53,647 bases of DNA from Rhodospirillales bacterium (GTDB lineage: Bacteria; Pseudomonadota; Alphaproteobacteria; UBA8366; JADFVY01): assembly GCA_020356105.1 (NCBI GenBank), contig CP070634.1:2662409-2716055 (forward strand). Direction: 5' to 3'. This document shows positions 1-8,945 of the stretch, in pieces. A program made the translations under genes and the position numbers. The first letter of the stretch is position 1, and every line of letters starts with the position of its first letter. Below the pieces are notes generated by a model. It saw only the letters and a list, made by a program, of their open reading frames with translations. It did not search any database and had not been told where the DNA came from.

Positions 1-1
1 G

Positions 2-298
2 GAACTCGACCGCCTTTGCGACGCGTTGATCGCGATTCGCCAGGAGATTTCCGAAATCGAGGCCGGCAAGGCGGATCCGGAGAACAATGTGATGCGCAAC
101 GCGCCGCACACCCACCACCTGCTACTGGAGGGGGACTGGTCGCGTCCGTACTCGCGCGAGCAGGCGTATTTTCCGCTGCACACACTGCGCGAGGACAAGT
201 ACTGGCCGCCGGTCGGCCGGGTCGACAACGTGCATGGCGACCGGCATTTCGTTTGCAGCTGTCCGCCTATGGAAGCCTATGGGGAGGCGGCTGAATAA
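2..298 (+). CDS. gcvP: Glycine dehydrogenase (P protein), C-terminal fragment
   Basis: This is the last 98 codons of the PLP-dependent P protein of the glycine cleavage system, which decarboxylates glycine and passes the aminomethyl group to lipoyl-H protein. The window edge cuts off the 5' end. The C-terminal signature is clear: APHT, then [10 protein letters not shown], then [11 protein letters not shown] and the terminal CSCPPMEAY block typical of full-length GcvP. The stop is TAA at 296-298. The rest of the gcv operon (T and H proteins) would lie to the left. A perfect stem-loop begins 65 bases after the stop. The family assignment is firm; whether the protein is one chain or split into PA/PB cannot be seen here. 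Confidence 0.95.
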   Translation, partial: ELDRLCDALIAIRQEISEIEAGKADPENNVMRNAPHTHHLLLEGDWSRPYSREQAYFPLHTLREDKYWPPVGRVDNVHGDRHFVCSCPPMEAYGEAAE

Positions 299-362
299 CG
301 GCGTCCCGCCCTCGCGACGACACTGTGCCGCCTCGGTGCTGGCGCTCACCGAACAAAAACAT

Positions 363-390
363 CCGGGGAATGGTGGGAGCCATTCCCCGG
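363..390 (+). terminator. Stem-loop after gcvP, probable terminator
   Basis: An 11-bp perfect stem (CCGGGGAATGG pairing with CCATTCCCCGG) closes a 6-base TGGGAG loop and is followed by TTAGTTTTGG. It is the only strong hairpin between gcvP and the next gene. The T-run is broken, so termination may be partial. Confidence 0.6.
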
Positions 391-454
391 TTAGTTTTGG
401 CGGGTAAGAGAGGGTTAGAGGAGTTCTTTTTACGCCTTCGTTCGTGTAGGAACA

Positions 455-468
455 TTGATCCAGATCAA
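455..468 (+). promoter_or_regulatory. FNR/Anr-type operator
   Basis: The sequence TTGATCCAGATCAA is a perfect match to the FNR consensus TTGAT-N4-ATCAA. It lies 98 bases before the start codon of the lipocalin-like gene. No good -10 hexamer is seen at the spacing of a class II site, so the exact transcription start is unclear. Confidence 0.65.
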
Positions 469-566
469 ATCCCGTATGAATTTTGTGGTTTTTTGACTGT
501 TTTTTTCCGAGGGGCACCAGCGGGTCCGGCCGGATCGCCCGCCGGCCGCCAGAAGGGAGCCAGGGG

Positions 567-1004
567 ATGGAAGAGGAACGCGAGGACAATCGCTTTGTTG
601 GAACCTGGCGCTTGCTGCGCTGGGAGAATGAAAGCGCGGCCGGGTCGATCAGTTTTCCGTATGGGCGCGATCCTCGCGGGCTGCTGCACTACGCGCCGGA
701 CGGTTACATGTTCGTGCACATCATGCGGCGCCACCGGCCGCCGCTGTCCAGCGACGCATTGCTCGACGGTAGTGTTTCTGAGCGGGCCGCCGCGTTCTCC
801 GGTCACGTCGCCTATGCCGGTCGCTGGGAGGTTCGCGGCGACCGCATGATCCACCGACTGGAGATCGCTTCGGTGCCCAACTGGAGCGGCGGCGAGCAGC
901 ACCGGGATTTCGTGTTCCTCGACGACAACCGGCTCGAACTCAGCGCCCCGATGGAATTCGACGGCCGCACCGTGCTGGCCCGCGTGCGATGGCAACGCGC
1001 ATGA
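567..1004 (+). CDS. Lipocalin-like domain protein
   Basis: This 145-residue protein begins with the pattern RFVGTWRLLRWE, followed by DPRGLLHYAPDGYMFVHIMR and a later strand YAGRWEVRGDRMIHRLE. The pattern fits the small bacterial lipocalin-like family (Lipocalin_5 type), a one-domain beta-barrel of about 140 residues with mostly unknown ligands. There is no signal peptide, so it is probably cytoplasmic. ATG 567 is chosen because GAAGGGAG lies just upstream and the family begins there; an in-frame codon at 483 would add 28 residues of unlike composition. The gene stands alone behind a perfect FNR-type operator at 455-468, suggesting control by oxygen. The family call rests on pattern recognition, and the function is unknown. 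Confidence 0.75.
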   Translation: MEEEREDNRFVGTWRLLRWENESAAGSISFPYGRDPRGLLHYAPDGYMFVHIMRRHRPPLSSDALLDGSVSERAAAFSGHVAYAGRWEVRGDRMIHRLEIASVPNWSGGEQHRDFVFLDDNRLELSAPMEFDGRTVLARVRWQRA

Positions 1005-1135
1005 ATGGAGCGACCCACGTGCCGCAAAGAACTTATACTCTGCGTCGCTAAACCGTCGGCGTTGTGCCGATCGTATATGGTTTGCAGGTCACAGGCCGGC
1101 TGATCGATCGAGTTGCCGGCCGGAATCGGGAAGGG

Positions 1136-2275
1136 ATGCCGCTATTGGGCAGGTCCTGGGTGGACACGGTGCCGGTGCTGGACCACTTCACGGAGGTGGC
1201 CGATCCGGCGCGCTTCGCGCCGCTCCCCGATGACTGGGTGATCGGCGTTTCCGACGTCGTGGACTCGACTGGTGCGATCGCGGCGGGGCGCTACAAGGCG
1301 GTCAACCTCGCAGGCGCCGCGACGATCAGCGCGGTCGTCAACGCCCTCGACGGGCAATTGTCGCTGTTCGTCTTTGGCGGCGATGGGGCCCGGCTCGCCG
1401 TTCCGCCCGACGCGGCGGCGGTCGCCACGGACGCGCTGGCTCGCGTTGCCGCATGGGCGCAGCGAGACCTCGACCTGCGCCTCCGCGTCGGTACCACCCG
1501 CGTCGACGAGATCCGCGCGGCCGGGCACGATGCGCGCGTCGCATTCTGGCAGGCCTCCGACCACGTGCGCTACGCGATGTTCAGCGGTGGCGGCATGGAA
1601 TGGGCCGAGGCACAACTGAAGAGTGGCACCCTTTCAGTTGCGGCGGCGCCCGCAGACGCCGAGCCAGACCTGACCGGCCTGTCCTGCCAATGGGGACCGA
1701 TCCGGGCCCGACGCGGCACCATCCTGTCCCTGATCGTCAAGCAAGCACCCGGCGCTTCCGATCACCACTTTGCCGAGGCTGCAGCGGAGATCGTGCGCTT
1801 CATCGAAACGACGACGGGCCTGAACCCGGTCCCGCCAACTGGGCCCGATGTGCGCTGGCCGTCCGGGTCGCTCGAGTTGCAGGCGCGGGTAACGAGCGGC
1901 CGGCAGGCCTATTGGCGGCGCCGTCTTCGCCTGTCCGTGGTCACGGGGCTGACGTGGCTTGTATTCAAGCTCGGACTGCGTATCGGTCGCTTCGATCCCG
2001 GTCGCTACCGGCGCGAGGTTTCCCTCAACACCGATTTTCGCAAATTCGACGATGCGCTGATGATGACGGTGGATTGCTCCCCGGAGGCCGCCGAGAATCT
2101 GAGAGTGATTTTGGACCGGGCCGTCGCCGAGGGCATCATCCGCTACGGGCTGCACACGCAGGACGAGGCTCTCATGACCTGCGTCGTGCCATCGGTGCTG
2201 GCGCACACCCATATGCACTTCGTCGATGGCGCCGGCGGCGGATACGCATTGGCCGCCCGCCAGCTGCGCGGCTGA
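1136..2275 (+). CDS. DUF3095 domain protein, nucleotidyl-cyclase-like
   Basis: The protein has 379 residues. It opens with a FAPLPDDWVIGVSDVVDSTGAI segment and continues with GRYKAVNLAGAA, a FVFGGDGARLAVPP block, and a second half containing CSPEAAENLRVILD. These are hallmarks of the DUF3095 family, thought to be related in fold to class III adenylyl/guanylyl cyclases; the DVVDST segment resembles a cyclase metal-binding strand. No experimental activity is known to me. ATG 1136 matches the usual family start. A GTG at 1064 would add 24 residues but has no ribosome binding site, while GGGAAGGG lies very close before 1136. No operon partner is evident: the next gene is on the other strand. Confidence 0.8.
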   Translation: MPLLGRSWVDTVPVLDHFTEVADPARFAPLPDDWVIGVSDVVDSTGAIAAGRYKAVNLAGAATISAVVNALDGQLSLFVFGGDGARLAVPPDAAAVATDALARVAAWAQRDLDLRLRVGTTRVDEIRAAGHDARVAFWQASDHVRYAMFSGGGMEWAEAQLKSGTLSVAAAPADAEPDLTGLSCQWGPIRARRGTILSLIVKQAPGASDHHFAEAAAEIVRFIETTTGLNPVPPTGPDVRWPSGSLELQARVTSGRQAYWRRRLRLSVVTGLTWLVFKLGLRIGRFDPGRYRREVSLNTDFRKFDDALMMTVDCSPEAAENLRVILDRAVAEGIIRYGLHTQDEALMTCVVPSVLAHTHMHFVDGAGGGYALAARQLRG

Positions 2276-2320
2276 TGGCGACCCCATACGCCGGCCATCG
2301 GCCACGCAACCGCACCACTC

Positions 2321-2500
2321 TTACGATCCGAGATCATGCCGGCTCGGTCGGCCGAGCGCCTGGCGATCGATGGCGGCGGCGAACACGGTCAACGGCGGCG
2401 GCACGGCTGCCTCCGCGCCGACCGTGGCGTGTTGTTCCGCCAGAGTCGCGAGAATGAGCGCCGCAGCCGCAAAGAGCAGTATGATGCGCCGCTTCCTCAT
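2321..2500 (-). CDS. Small secreted or membrane-anchored protein, unknown
   Basis: This is a 59-residue frame starting MRKRRIILLFAAAALILATLA, a basic N-terminus followed by one strongly hydrophobic stretch, then a short Ala/Pro-rich polar tail. It could be a signal peptide with a small exported product or a single-pass membrane peptide. It lies 44 bases downstream of hisI on the same strand and could be its third cistron. The ribosome binding site is weak (CAGG). No family is recognised. High-GC DNA produces spurious frames easily, so this is tentative; the hydrophobic N-terminus is the only positive evidence. Confidence 0.35.
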   Translation of the reverse strand: MRKRRIILLFAAAALILATLAEQHATVGAEAAVPPPLTVFAAAIDRQALGRPSRHDLGS

Positions 2501-2544
2501 ACGGCCTGACTTAGGCACGGTGGAACACTGCCGTCAATCGCACG

Positions 2545-2910
2545 CTATGTCACTGGCTCCGCGATGGTCGCCAGAGCGCCGTCGCGCGCCGCGCGATAGA
2601 AGCAGCTTCGCCGGTTGGTATGGCAGGCCGGGCCGGTCTGTTCGATCAGCAGCAGCAGCGTATCGCCGTCGCAATCGACGCGCATCTCGATCAGCGACTG
2701 GACGTGGCCGGAGGTTTCGCCCTTGCGCCACAGCTTGCCGCGCGAACGCGACCAGTAGCATACACGCCCGGTTTCCAGCGTCTCGACGACCGATTCCGCG
2801 TTCATCCAGGCCATCATCAGCACCTCGCCGCTATCGTGCTGCTGGGCGATTGCCGGCACCAGCCCGTCCGCGTTGAACGTAATTTCTCCAAGAATTTCCG
2901 GTGTGGTCAT
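2545..2910 (-). CDS. hisI: Phosphoribosyl-AMP cyclohydrolase
   Basis: HisI hydrolyses phosphoribosyl-AMP to ProFAR, the third step of histidine synthesis, in the cytoplasm. The 121-residue chain is the normal length for a stand-alone HisI without the HisE domain. Diagnostic segments are [28 protein letters not shown], the Asp-rich [12 protein letters not shown] metal site, and [14 protein letters not shown], whose cysteines bind zinc. It starts 4 bases after the metC stop and is probably cotranscribed with it, which is an unusual pairing of histidine and methionine genes. No other his gene is in the window. Confidence 0.95.
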   Translation of the reverse strand: MTTPEILGEITFNADGLVPAIAQQHDSGEVLMMAWMNAESVVETLETGRVCYWSRSRGKLWRKGETSGHVQSLIEMRVDCDGDTLLLLIEQTGPACHTNRRSCFYRAARDGALATIAEPVT

Positions 2911-2914
2911 GGTC

Positions 2915-4075
2915 CTATCCCGCCTTGCGATAGCGTTCGAAACCAGCCTCGAGGTCCGCGATTAGATCGTCCGGATCCTCGAGGCCGACATGGATGCGCA
3001 TGGTCTGCCCGGTCTCCTTCCACTTGGTCGCGGTGCGTGATTTGTTCGGCCAAGTCGGGATCAAGAGGCTCTCGTAGCCGCCCCAACTCGCGCCCATCCC
3101 ATGGAGTTGCAGGCCATCCATCATCGCGGCGAGCGCCGTCATGTCGTCGGATGCGAGGACGAATCCGAACAGGCTGCATGCCCCGGTGAAATCCCGCTTC
3201 CAGAGCTCGTGGCCCGGGTCGCCCTCCAGCGCCGGATGCATCACCCGCGCGACCTCGGGCCGATCCGCCAGCCAGCGCGCGAGCACAAGGCCGGATTGCT
3301 GTTGCCGCTGCAGGCGGACACCCATGGTGCGCAGGCCGCGCAGCGCGAGATAGATGTCGTCCGGCCCGGCACAGACGCCGAGACCCTGGATGTCGGTGCG
3401 GACCGTGCCGTAGCGTTCATGATCCTTCCAGACGATGACGCCCATATTGGTATCGGCGTGGCCGACGATGTACTTGGTCCCCGCCTGGAGCACGATATCG
3501 GCGCCCAGCGCCAGCGGCTTGTAGTAATACCCGGCGCCCCAGGTGTTGTCGGCGACGACCGTGGCGCCCGCGTCATGCGCCGCCGCGGCGATGGCCGGCA
3601 GGTCCTGAACCTCAAAGGTCAGCGACCCCGGCGATTCGACATAGACAACCGTGGTTTCCGGGCGGATCAGTGCGGCGATATCACCGCCGATCAGCGGATC
3701 GTAGTACTCGGTTTGAACGCCGAACTTAGCCAGAATCGTATCGCAGAAGCGTCGGGTCGGCTGGTAGGCGCTGTCGGTCATCAAGACGTGGTCGCCGGCC
3801 CTGGTGCAGGCCAGCAGCACCGTCGTGATTGCCGCCAGCCCGGATGGCGTCAAGACTGCGCCGGTTCCGCCCTCCAACTCGGCCACCGCGTCCTCCAGCG
3901 CAAAGCTGGTCGGTGTGCCGCTGCGACCATAGCGGACTTTCGCGCTGCCCCTTGCGAGATACGCCTCGAGTGTCGGCGACAGAATGGTGGAGGCGTGATA
4001 GACCGGCGGATTGACCACCCCGTAATTTTCGAACGGGGCGTTGCCGGCATGTGTCAGCAATGTATCGTCTTTCAT
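2915..4075 (-). CDS. metC: Cystathionine beta-lyase (Cys/Met PLP enzyme)
   Basis: This is a fold-type I PLP enzyme of the Cys/Met metabolism family, 386 residues. The MetC branch cleaves cystathionine to homocysteine, pyruvate and ammonia. Seen are [34 protein letters not shown], the [14 protein letters not shown] segment, and [13 protein letters not shown] with the PLP lysine near residue 200. The C-terminal [14 protein letters not shown] resembles alphaproteobacterial MetC proteins rather than gamma-synthases. ATG 4075 matches the family start ([11 protein letters not shown]); upstream in-frame codons overlap the divergent gene's promoter. It is followed at 4 bases by hisI. Specificity among Cys/Met lyases is inferred. 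Confidence 0.9.
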   Translation of the reverse strand: MKDDTLLTHAGNAPFENYGVVNPPVYHASTILSPTLEAYLARGSAKVRYGRSGTPTSFALEDAVAELEGGTGAVLTPSGLAAITTVLLACTRAGDHVLMTDSAYQPTRRFCDTILAKFGVQTEYYDPLIGGDIAALIRPETTVVYVESPGSLTFEVQDLPAIAAAAHDAGATVVADNTWGAGYYYKPLALGADIVLQAGTKYIVGHADTNMGVIVWKDHERYGTVRTDIQGLGVCAGPDDIYLALRGLRTMGVRLQRQQQSGLVLARWLADRPEVARVMHPALEGDPGHELWKRDFTGACSLFGFVLASDDMTALAAMMDGLQLHGMGASWGGYESLLIPTWPNKSRTATKWKETGQTMRIHVGLEDPDDLIADLEAGFERYRKAG

Positions 4076-4186
4076 GGCATTTCCGCTTATCTTTGCGTCG
4101 CCCGGCTGGCGGGGTTCATGGCGCGCCATTCAAGCATCGCCGCAACGGCAATTCCAGCGGCATTTCCGGCAAGGGAAGGGCGGGAC

Positions 4187-5302
4187 GTGGACAGCGAACG
4201 GATCGATTGCGTCGTCATCGGGGCCGGTGTAATCGGGCTCGCTGTGGCGCGCGCCCTGGCCGTCGCGGGGCGCGAGGTCGTCGTGATCGAAGCCGAGGCG
4301 GCCATCGGCACCCAGACCAGTTCGCGAAACAGCGAGGTCATTCACGCCGGGATCTATTATCCGAAGGACAGCCTTAAGGCGCGCCTGTGCGTCGCCGGCC
4401 GGGACATGCTGTACCGATACTGCGACGATCATGGTGTCGCGCATCGCCGCTGCGGCAAGCTGATCGTCGCTGCTGCCGCGACCGAGGAGCCGGAGCTGGC
4501 GCGCATCGCGGTCGCCGCCGCGGCCAACGGCGTTGCCGACCTGCGTCGGCTGGACGCCGCGGCGCTGCGCGCCATCGAGCCGGCTTTGTGCGGATCGGCG
4601 GCGCTGCTATCGCCATCGACCGGTATCATCGACAGCCACGGGCTGATGCTGGCCTATCAGGGTGATGCCGAGGATCGGGGCGCCATGATCTCCTTCAACA
4701 GCCCGGTCGAAGGGGGGCGCGTGGCGGCGCAGGCTGTCGAACTGGCGATTGGCGGCGCGGCACCGATGCGACTGGTCTGCCGGTCGGTCGTCAACGCGGC
4801 GGGGCTGGCGGCGGCGGGCGTGGCATCGTCTCTCGCCGGCTTTCCCTCGCGGTACGTGCCGCGGCAATGGCTGGCGCGCGGCAATTATTTCACGCTGTCG
4901 ACGCCGCCGCCCTTCGCACGGCTGATCTATCCCGTACCGGAGCCGGGCGGCCTCGGCGTGCACCTGACCCTGGATCTTGCCGGCCGTGCCCGCTTCGGGC
5001 CCGATGTCGAGTGGATCGATACGGTCGATTATGGTGTCGATCCGGCCCGCGGTGAGCGGTTCTACGCGGCGATCCGGCGATACTGGCCCGAGCTGCCCGA
5101 CGGCGCCCTCGAGCCGGGATATGCCGGGATCCGGCCGAAGCTGGGACCGCCGGGCGCTCCGCCGCAGGATTTCATCGTCCAGGGTCCCGGCGATCATGGC
5201 GTGCCGGGGCTGGTGAACCTCTACGGGATCGAATCGCCTGGCCTGACCGCCTCGCTGGCGATCGCCGATCTCGTGACGGCACTGCTTCACGAAGGTTCGT
5301 AA
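4187..5302 (+). CDS. FAD-dependent oxidoreductase, L-2-hydroxyglutarate oxidase-like
   Basis: The N-terminus carries a dinucleotide-binding motif, [17 protein letters not shown], followed by [17 protein letters not shown], the signature of the LhgO/DAO-like group. The C-terminal half contains GYAGIRPKL and [15 protein letters not shown]. At 371 residues it is full length. Relatives oxidise L-2-hydroxyglutarate or similar 2-hydroxy/amino acids, feeding electrons through FAD; the substrate here is not determined. GTG 4187 is chosen because GGAAGGG precedes it; an ATG at 4118 would add 23 residues. It is divergent from metC and converges with the TPR-sulfotransferase gene, overlapping it by 16 bases at the 3' end. 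Confidence 0.88.
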   Translation: MDSERIDCVVIGAGVIGLAVARALAVAGREVVVIEAEAAIGTQTSSRNSEVIHAGIYYPKDSLKARLCVAGRDMLYRYCDDHGVAHRRCGKLIVAAAATEEPELARIAVAAAANGVADLRRLDAAALRAIEPALCGSAALLSPSTGIIDSHGLMLAYQGDAEDRGAMISFNSPVEGGRVAAQAVELAIGGAAPMRLVCRSVVNAAGLAAAGVASSLAGFPSRYVPRQWLARGNYFTLSTPPPFARLIYPVPEPGGLGVHLTLDLAGRARFGPDVEWIDTVDYGVDPARGERFYAAIRRYWPELPDGALEPGYAGIRPKLGPPGAPPQDFIVQGPGDHGVPGLVNLYGIESPGLTASLAIADLVTALLHEGS

Positions 5303-6999
5303 CCGAACTCGCGGACGAATGGCTCGAGGATCGGCAGGATCGGCGTCATCTGCTCGGCATAGTTGCGCCAGCGTGATACGGCGCGGTCGTTGATCGCCTG
5401 CGTTACGGCGGTCCGACTTGGTGTATGAATATCCCGGGACCGTGCACGTTCCGCATATCTGTTAACTGAATCGTTCCAAGGCAGGTCCATGAAATCGAGC
5501 ACCCCGCTGACGGTTCCCTCGAAGTCAGCAACGAGGTCTTCGTAACGGTATTCTATCCATCGGATCGGCAGGATCTTCCGATAGTGGTTCCATAACTCCA
5601 TCACTGCTGCATAGAACCGGGCGGTTGTCTCTAAAGACAAGAAATGCACCATGCCCTGGTTCAAGCTGAATTGCTGGAAGAAGCAACTCAGGCATACATC
5701 GCGCGGATCGCGCAGTGCAATAATCGCTGCGGCTTCGGGGAGAACGAATTGGATCGGGCCGAGTTCCACTATATTCAGCGGCTGCTTATCAACGAGGCAC
5801 CGGTCGGTTAGGTCGGAACCGGTAATTTTGCGAGCGTCTTGAAGAAAATTGGCGCGCAAGCGATTGAGCTGGTCGGCCGTCAACTGGCCGAGCGCTTTCG
5901 GAATCGGCAATTTGGTCCAGTTTGCGGCATCGCGCAAAGTCGCGGCAAATGGGCTGAGCTCGTTAGTCGTCTCTACATTTGGATGGGCCCCGAGGATCTG
6001 CTCCATCAGTGTGGTTCCCGATCTCGGGAATCCCACGAAGAAGAAGAGGGGCCGCAAATCGCCGGTTAACTGAGCAGTTTTTTCGGTAACCCACGTCGCC
6101 GTAGATGACTGCATGTATGCCCTGATCGTCCGGAACATTTCATCGCGGTCTACTCCAGTCGCCTGGCTTGCCAATGCCATCAATTCGTTCGATCGCAAGT
6201 ACGACTGAAATGCATCCGCGTAGTCTCCTTGCTTGTCCTGAAGCTTGCCAAGCTCGAACCAAGCGTGGGCGCGGCGATTATCCTCCAGCGGTGCAGCCGT
6301 TGCCCGCCGCAACAGCTCGCTTGCGGACCGCGTATTTCCTGATCTTGCTTGCTTCTGGCCTTCCAGGAGCAACCCCGCCGGATGCCCTGGTGCGATCGCC
6401 ACGAATTTCTCGGTCAGGCGGTCGGCCTCTTCCATCTGGTGCGTATGCTCCAAGGCAAATGCCAGGGTGGCCAACGGTTCGGGTGCTGCCGGATTCAGCT
6501 GATGCGCCCGCCGCAGAACTGGTATCGCTGCGGTGTAACGGCCCAACTTGTAAAGCACTGCCCCCAGATTGGCCAAAGCGGGGAAGAAGTTGGGCGCAAG
6601 GCTGATGGCCTTCCGGTATTGTTCCTCGGCTTTGGGCAGGAGATCGGCGCGTTCCAGCGCGACCCCCAGGTTGATGAAGTTTTCGGGCTTGCCAGGCGCC
6701 AGATCCCTGGCCCGCATGTGATGGGCGATCGCCTGTTCGTGCTCTCCGGCCGCGAGCAGGGCTTGGCCGAAGTGGTCCTGTGCGACGGGATCGTTTGGCG
6801 CGACGCGCACGACGGTTTCAAAGTAACCCACGGCCTCATCTCCGCGTCCGCTCTGCAGCAGGGCAAGACCCAGATAGAAGGATATCTCCGGACTGCCCGG
6901 CGATTTCCTTATGAGTTTGCGATACCGCCGTTCCGCCTCACTTATGCGGCCCTCGCGGTGAAGTTTCTGGGCCTCGAGGAAGGATTTCCGGTGTTTCAT
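5287..6999 (-). CDS. TPR-repeat sulfotransferase
   Basis: This 570-residue protein has two parts. Residues 1 to about 270 are tandem TPR units of 34 residues (for example the repeats around [17 protein letters not shown] and [17 protein letters not shown]). Residues from about 315 form a PAPS-type sulfotransferase domain with the 5'-phosphosulfate loop [17 protein letters not shown] and a later [15 protein letters not shown] segment that fits the 3'-phosphate site. Such fusions are common in proteobacteria and are thought to sulfate proteins or surface glycans; the acceptor is unknown. ATG 6999 has AGGAA at good spacing. It is the last gene of the minus-strand run from cysK, 65 bases after the GNAT gene. 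Confidence 0.88.
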   Translation of the reverse strand: MKHRKSFLEAQKLHREGRISEAERRYRKLIRKSPGSPEISFYLGLALLQSGRGDEAVGYFETVVRVAPNDPVAQDHFGQALLAAGEHEQAIAHHMRARDLAPGKPENFINLGVALERADLLPKAEEQYRKAISLAPNFFPALANLGAVLYKLGRYTAAIPVLRRAHQLNPAAPEPLATLAFALEHTHQMEEADRLTEKFVAIAPGHPAGLLLEGQKQARSGNTRSASELLRRATAAPLEDNRRAHAWFELGKLQDKQGDYADAFQSYLRSNELMALASQATGVDRDEMFRTIRAYMQSSTATWVTEKTAQLTGDLRPLFFFVGFPRSGTTLMEQILGAHPNVETTNELSPFAATLRDAANWTKLPIPKALGQLTADQLNRLRANFLQDARKITGSDLTDRCLVDKQPLNIVELGPIQFVLPEAAAIIALRDPRDVCLSCFFQQFSLNQGMVHFLSLETTARFYAAVMELWNHYRKILPIRWIEYRYEDLVADFEGTVSGVLDFMDLPWNDSVNRYAERARSRDIHTPSRTAVTQAINDRAVSRWRNYAEQMTPILPILEPFVREFGYEPS

Positions 7000-7064
7000 C
7001 TCACGTTTCCTGACGCCGAACCGCCCGAGATCGAATGCGTTCTCAGCAAGGTGCGTAATCGAAC

Positions 7065-8042
7065 TTACCGGTCTGGTGCATCGGGATCGACGATTGTTAC
7101 GGTCTCTTGCTTATACGGCATGAAGCCGGCCTTCTGGTAGACCGCGAGCGCCGCCGGATGATCGAGCGTGCAGGTGTGCACCCAGAGGCGTCGTGGTTGC
7201 CCCGACCATGCGGTGTCGATCGCCCAGTCCAACATGTAGCGGCCGAGACCGCGGCCGAAATAGTCCGGAATGAGGCCGAAATAGGCGAGCTCGACCTCGC
7301 CGTCTCGGCGGCGATCGAGTTCGGCGTAGCCGGCCGGTGCACCGTCGCAATAGAGCACATAGATCTCAACGCTGGGATCGCCGATGATCGCGGCGAGTGC
7401 CTTGTCCGAAAGGAGGTTGCGTTCGTACCAGCGCCACGGCTCGCCCACCGCGCCATAGAGATAACGGTAGAAGCCGACGGTCGGCTTTTCGGCGCGCAAC
7501 AGCGCGATCTTCGAGGCGGTGCGCGGCAACGGAGTCGGAGGCCGGGACGGAGCCACCTGCATTTCGAGATAGGTGATGGTGACCTCGATCTCGTTCGGTG
7601 CATCCCCTCCGGGCGGCGGCGTCAGCCATTTGGCCATCACCTCGCGGTCTTCCCGGCGGTATCCGGCGGCGTCATAGAATCCGGCGACCGGGTTGCCGCC
7701 GCGGATCATCAGGTCGACCTTCACCGCCCCGACCGATCTCAGCCAGTTCTCAGCATGGGCCATGACGGCCCGACCCAGCCCCTCGCCGCGGCGCTCGGGT
7801 GCGGTGGCGAGGTAGTAGACCCAACCGCGATGGCCATCATGCCCGACCATGACGCCGGCGATGATCGACGTGTTCTCCGCGATCACGAAGATCTCCGATT
7901 GCGGGGCGGCCCGCGCCCGCTCGATATCGGCCCTCGGCTCGTTCCAGGGACGCAAGAGATCGCAGGCCTGCCACAACGCGGTCAGTCCGTCGATGTCAGC
8001 ATCTTGCAGAGGCCGGACCTTCGCCTTGCTATCCACCGGCAT
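7065..8042 (-). CDS. Tandem GNAT acetyltransferase (two fused domains)
   Basis: At 325 residues this is about twice a normal GNAT protein. The N-terminal half (1-150) resembles YpeA-type acetyltransferases: LWQACDLLRPWNEPRADIERA, then YYLATAPERRGEGLGRAVM with the acetyl-CoA loop, then NPVAGFYDAAGYRRED. The C-terminal half (about 170-325) is a second GNAT domain with LIPDYFGRGLGRYML as its CoA loop and HPAALAVYQKAGFMPY. Both loops keep the Arg/Gly-x-Gly-x-Gly/Ala pattern, so both may be active. Substrates are unknown. It follows sseA by 33 bases and is probably in the cysK-alaX-sseA operon. A fusion, not a sequencing join, is likely because the linker is continuous and in frame. Confidence 0.88.
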   Translation of the reverse strand: MPVDSKAKVRPLQDADIDGLTALWQACDLLRPWNEPRADIERARAAPQSEIFVIAENTSIIAGVMVGHDGHRGWVYYLATAPERRGEGLGRAVMAHAENWLRSVGAVKVDLMIRGGNPVAGFYDAAGYRREDREVMAKWLTPPPGGDAPNEIEVTITYLEMQVAPSRPPTPLPRTASKIALLRAEKPTVGFYRYLYGAVGEPWRWYERNLLSDKALAAIIGDPSVEIYVLYCDGAPAGYAELDRRRDGEVELAYFGLIPDYFGRGLGRYMLDWAIDTAWSGQPRRLWVHTCTLDHPAALAVYQKAGFMPYKQETVTIVDPDAPDR

Positions 8043-8075
8043 GGCGCCGCCTCGCCCGGTGCTGCGCCATTCGGT

Positions 8076-8924
8076 TCATGACTCGATCGGTGAGTCCGGA
8101 TTGCCGGCCCATTCGGTCCACGAGCCGTCGAACACCGGCACATCGGTCTTGCCGATCAGATACAGACCCAGCGTGACGATACAAGCCGTCACACCCGAGC
8201 CGCAGCTCGTGAACATCGGCTTCGCCAGATCAACGCCGGCGTCCGAAAGCCTGGCTCGGATCGTATCGGCCGGCACCATGGTCTTGTCGCGGTTGAGAAA
8301 ATCCGTATAGGGCAGGTTGATCGCGCCGGGCGCATGGCCGCCACGCAGGCCGGGCCAGGGTTCGGGCTCGGTGCCAGCGAACCGTCCGGCCGAACGCGTA
8401 TCGATGAACTGCTCGCGGCCGCGGTCGATATTGGCGCGGACCTGCTGGTAGTCGCGCACCAGGAAGGTGTTGACCCGCGCGGTGAATTGGCGTGCCTGCG
8501 GTCGCACCCTGTCGTCGCTGACCGGCCGTCCCTCGGCCAACCATTTGGCAAGCCCGCCGTCCAGCACCGCGACGTCGTCATGTCCGAACACGCGGAACAT
8601 CCACCATACTCGCGCCGCCGCCGAAACCCCGGTGGTGTCGTAAACGACGACGCGGTTGCCGTCACCGAGGCCAAGCCCGCGCACCTTGGCTGCGAATGTC
8701 TCGGGCGACGGCAGCATGTGCGGCAATTGCGAGGCGGGATCAGCGATGTCGTCGATGTCGAAGAACACCGCGCCTGGGATATGCTGGGCCTCGTATTCGG
8801 CGCGCCCATCGCGCTTGGCGGCCGGCATGTGCCAGCTGCCATCGACGATGTGAACATCGGGTGCGTTGAGATGTGCTGCCAGCCAGTCGGTCGAGACCAG
8901 CGCCTCAGGGTTCTCATATGACAT
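8076..8924 (-). CDS. sseA: 3-mercaptopyruvate/thiosulfate sulfurtransferase
   Basis: SseA moves a sulfane sulfur from 3-mercaptopyruvate (or thiosulfate) to a thiol or cyanide. The 282-residue protein has two rhodanese domains: the first with HIVDGSWHMP and HIPGAVFFDID, the second with QFIDTRSAGRF and GHAPGAINLPY. The catalytic loop CGSGVTA, with the active Cys near residue 239, is the mercaptopyruvate type. ATG 8924 has GGAAG at good spacing; an ATG at 8945, directly after the alaX stop, has none. Its place between alaX and a GNAT gene downstream of cysK links it to cysteine turnover, and a sulfur-oxidation locus lies 17 kb away. Confidence 0.93.
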   Translation of the reverse strand: MSYENPEALVSTDWLAAHLNAPDVHIVDGSWHMPAAKRDGRAEYEAQHIPGAVFFDIDDIADPASQLPHMLPSPETFAAKVRGLGLGDGNRVVVYDTTGVSAAARVWWMFRVFGHDDVAVLDGGLAKWLAEGRPVSDDRVRPQARQFTARVNTFLVRDYQQVRANIDRGREQFIDTRSAGRFAGTEPEPWPGLRGGHAPGAINLPYTDFLNRDKTMVPADTIRARLSDAGVDLAKPMFTSCGSGVTACIVTLGLYLIGKTDVPVFDGSWTEWAGNPDSPIES

Positions 8925-8945
8925 CAATAATCTTCCATACGACAT

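Noticed and set aside
3101..4186. Long N-terminal extension of the FAD oxidoreductase frame
   Set aside because: The extension runs antisense to metC and lacks conserved sequence. The family starts at about 4187, where a ribosome binding site is present.
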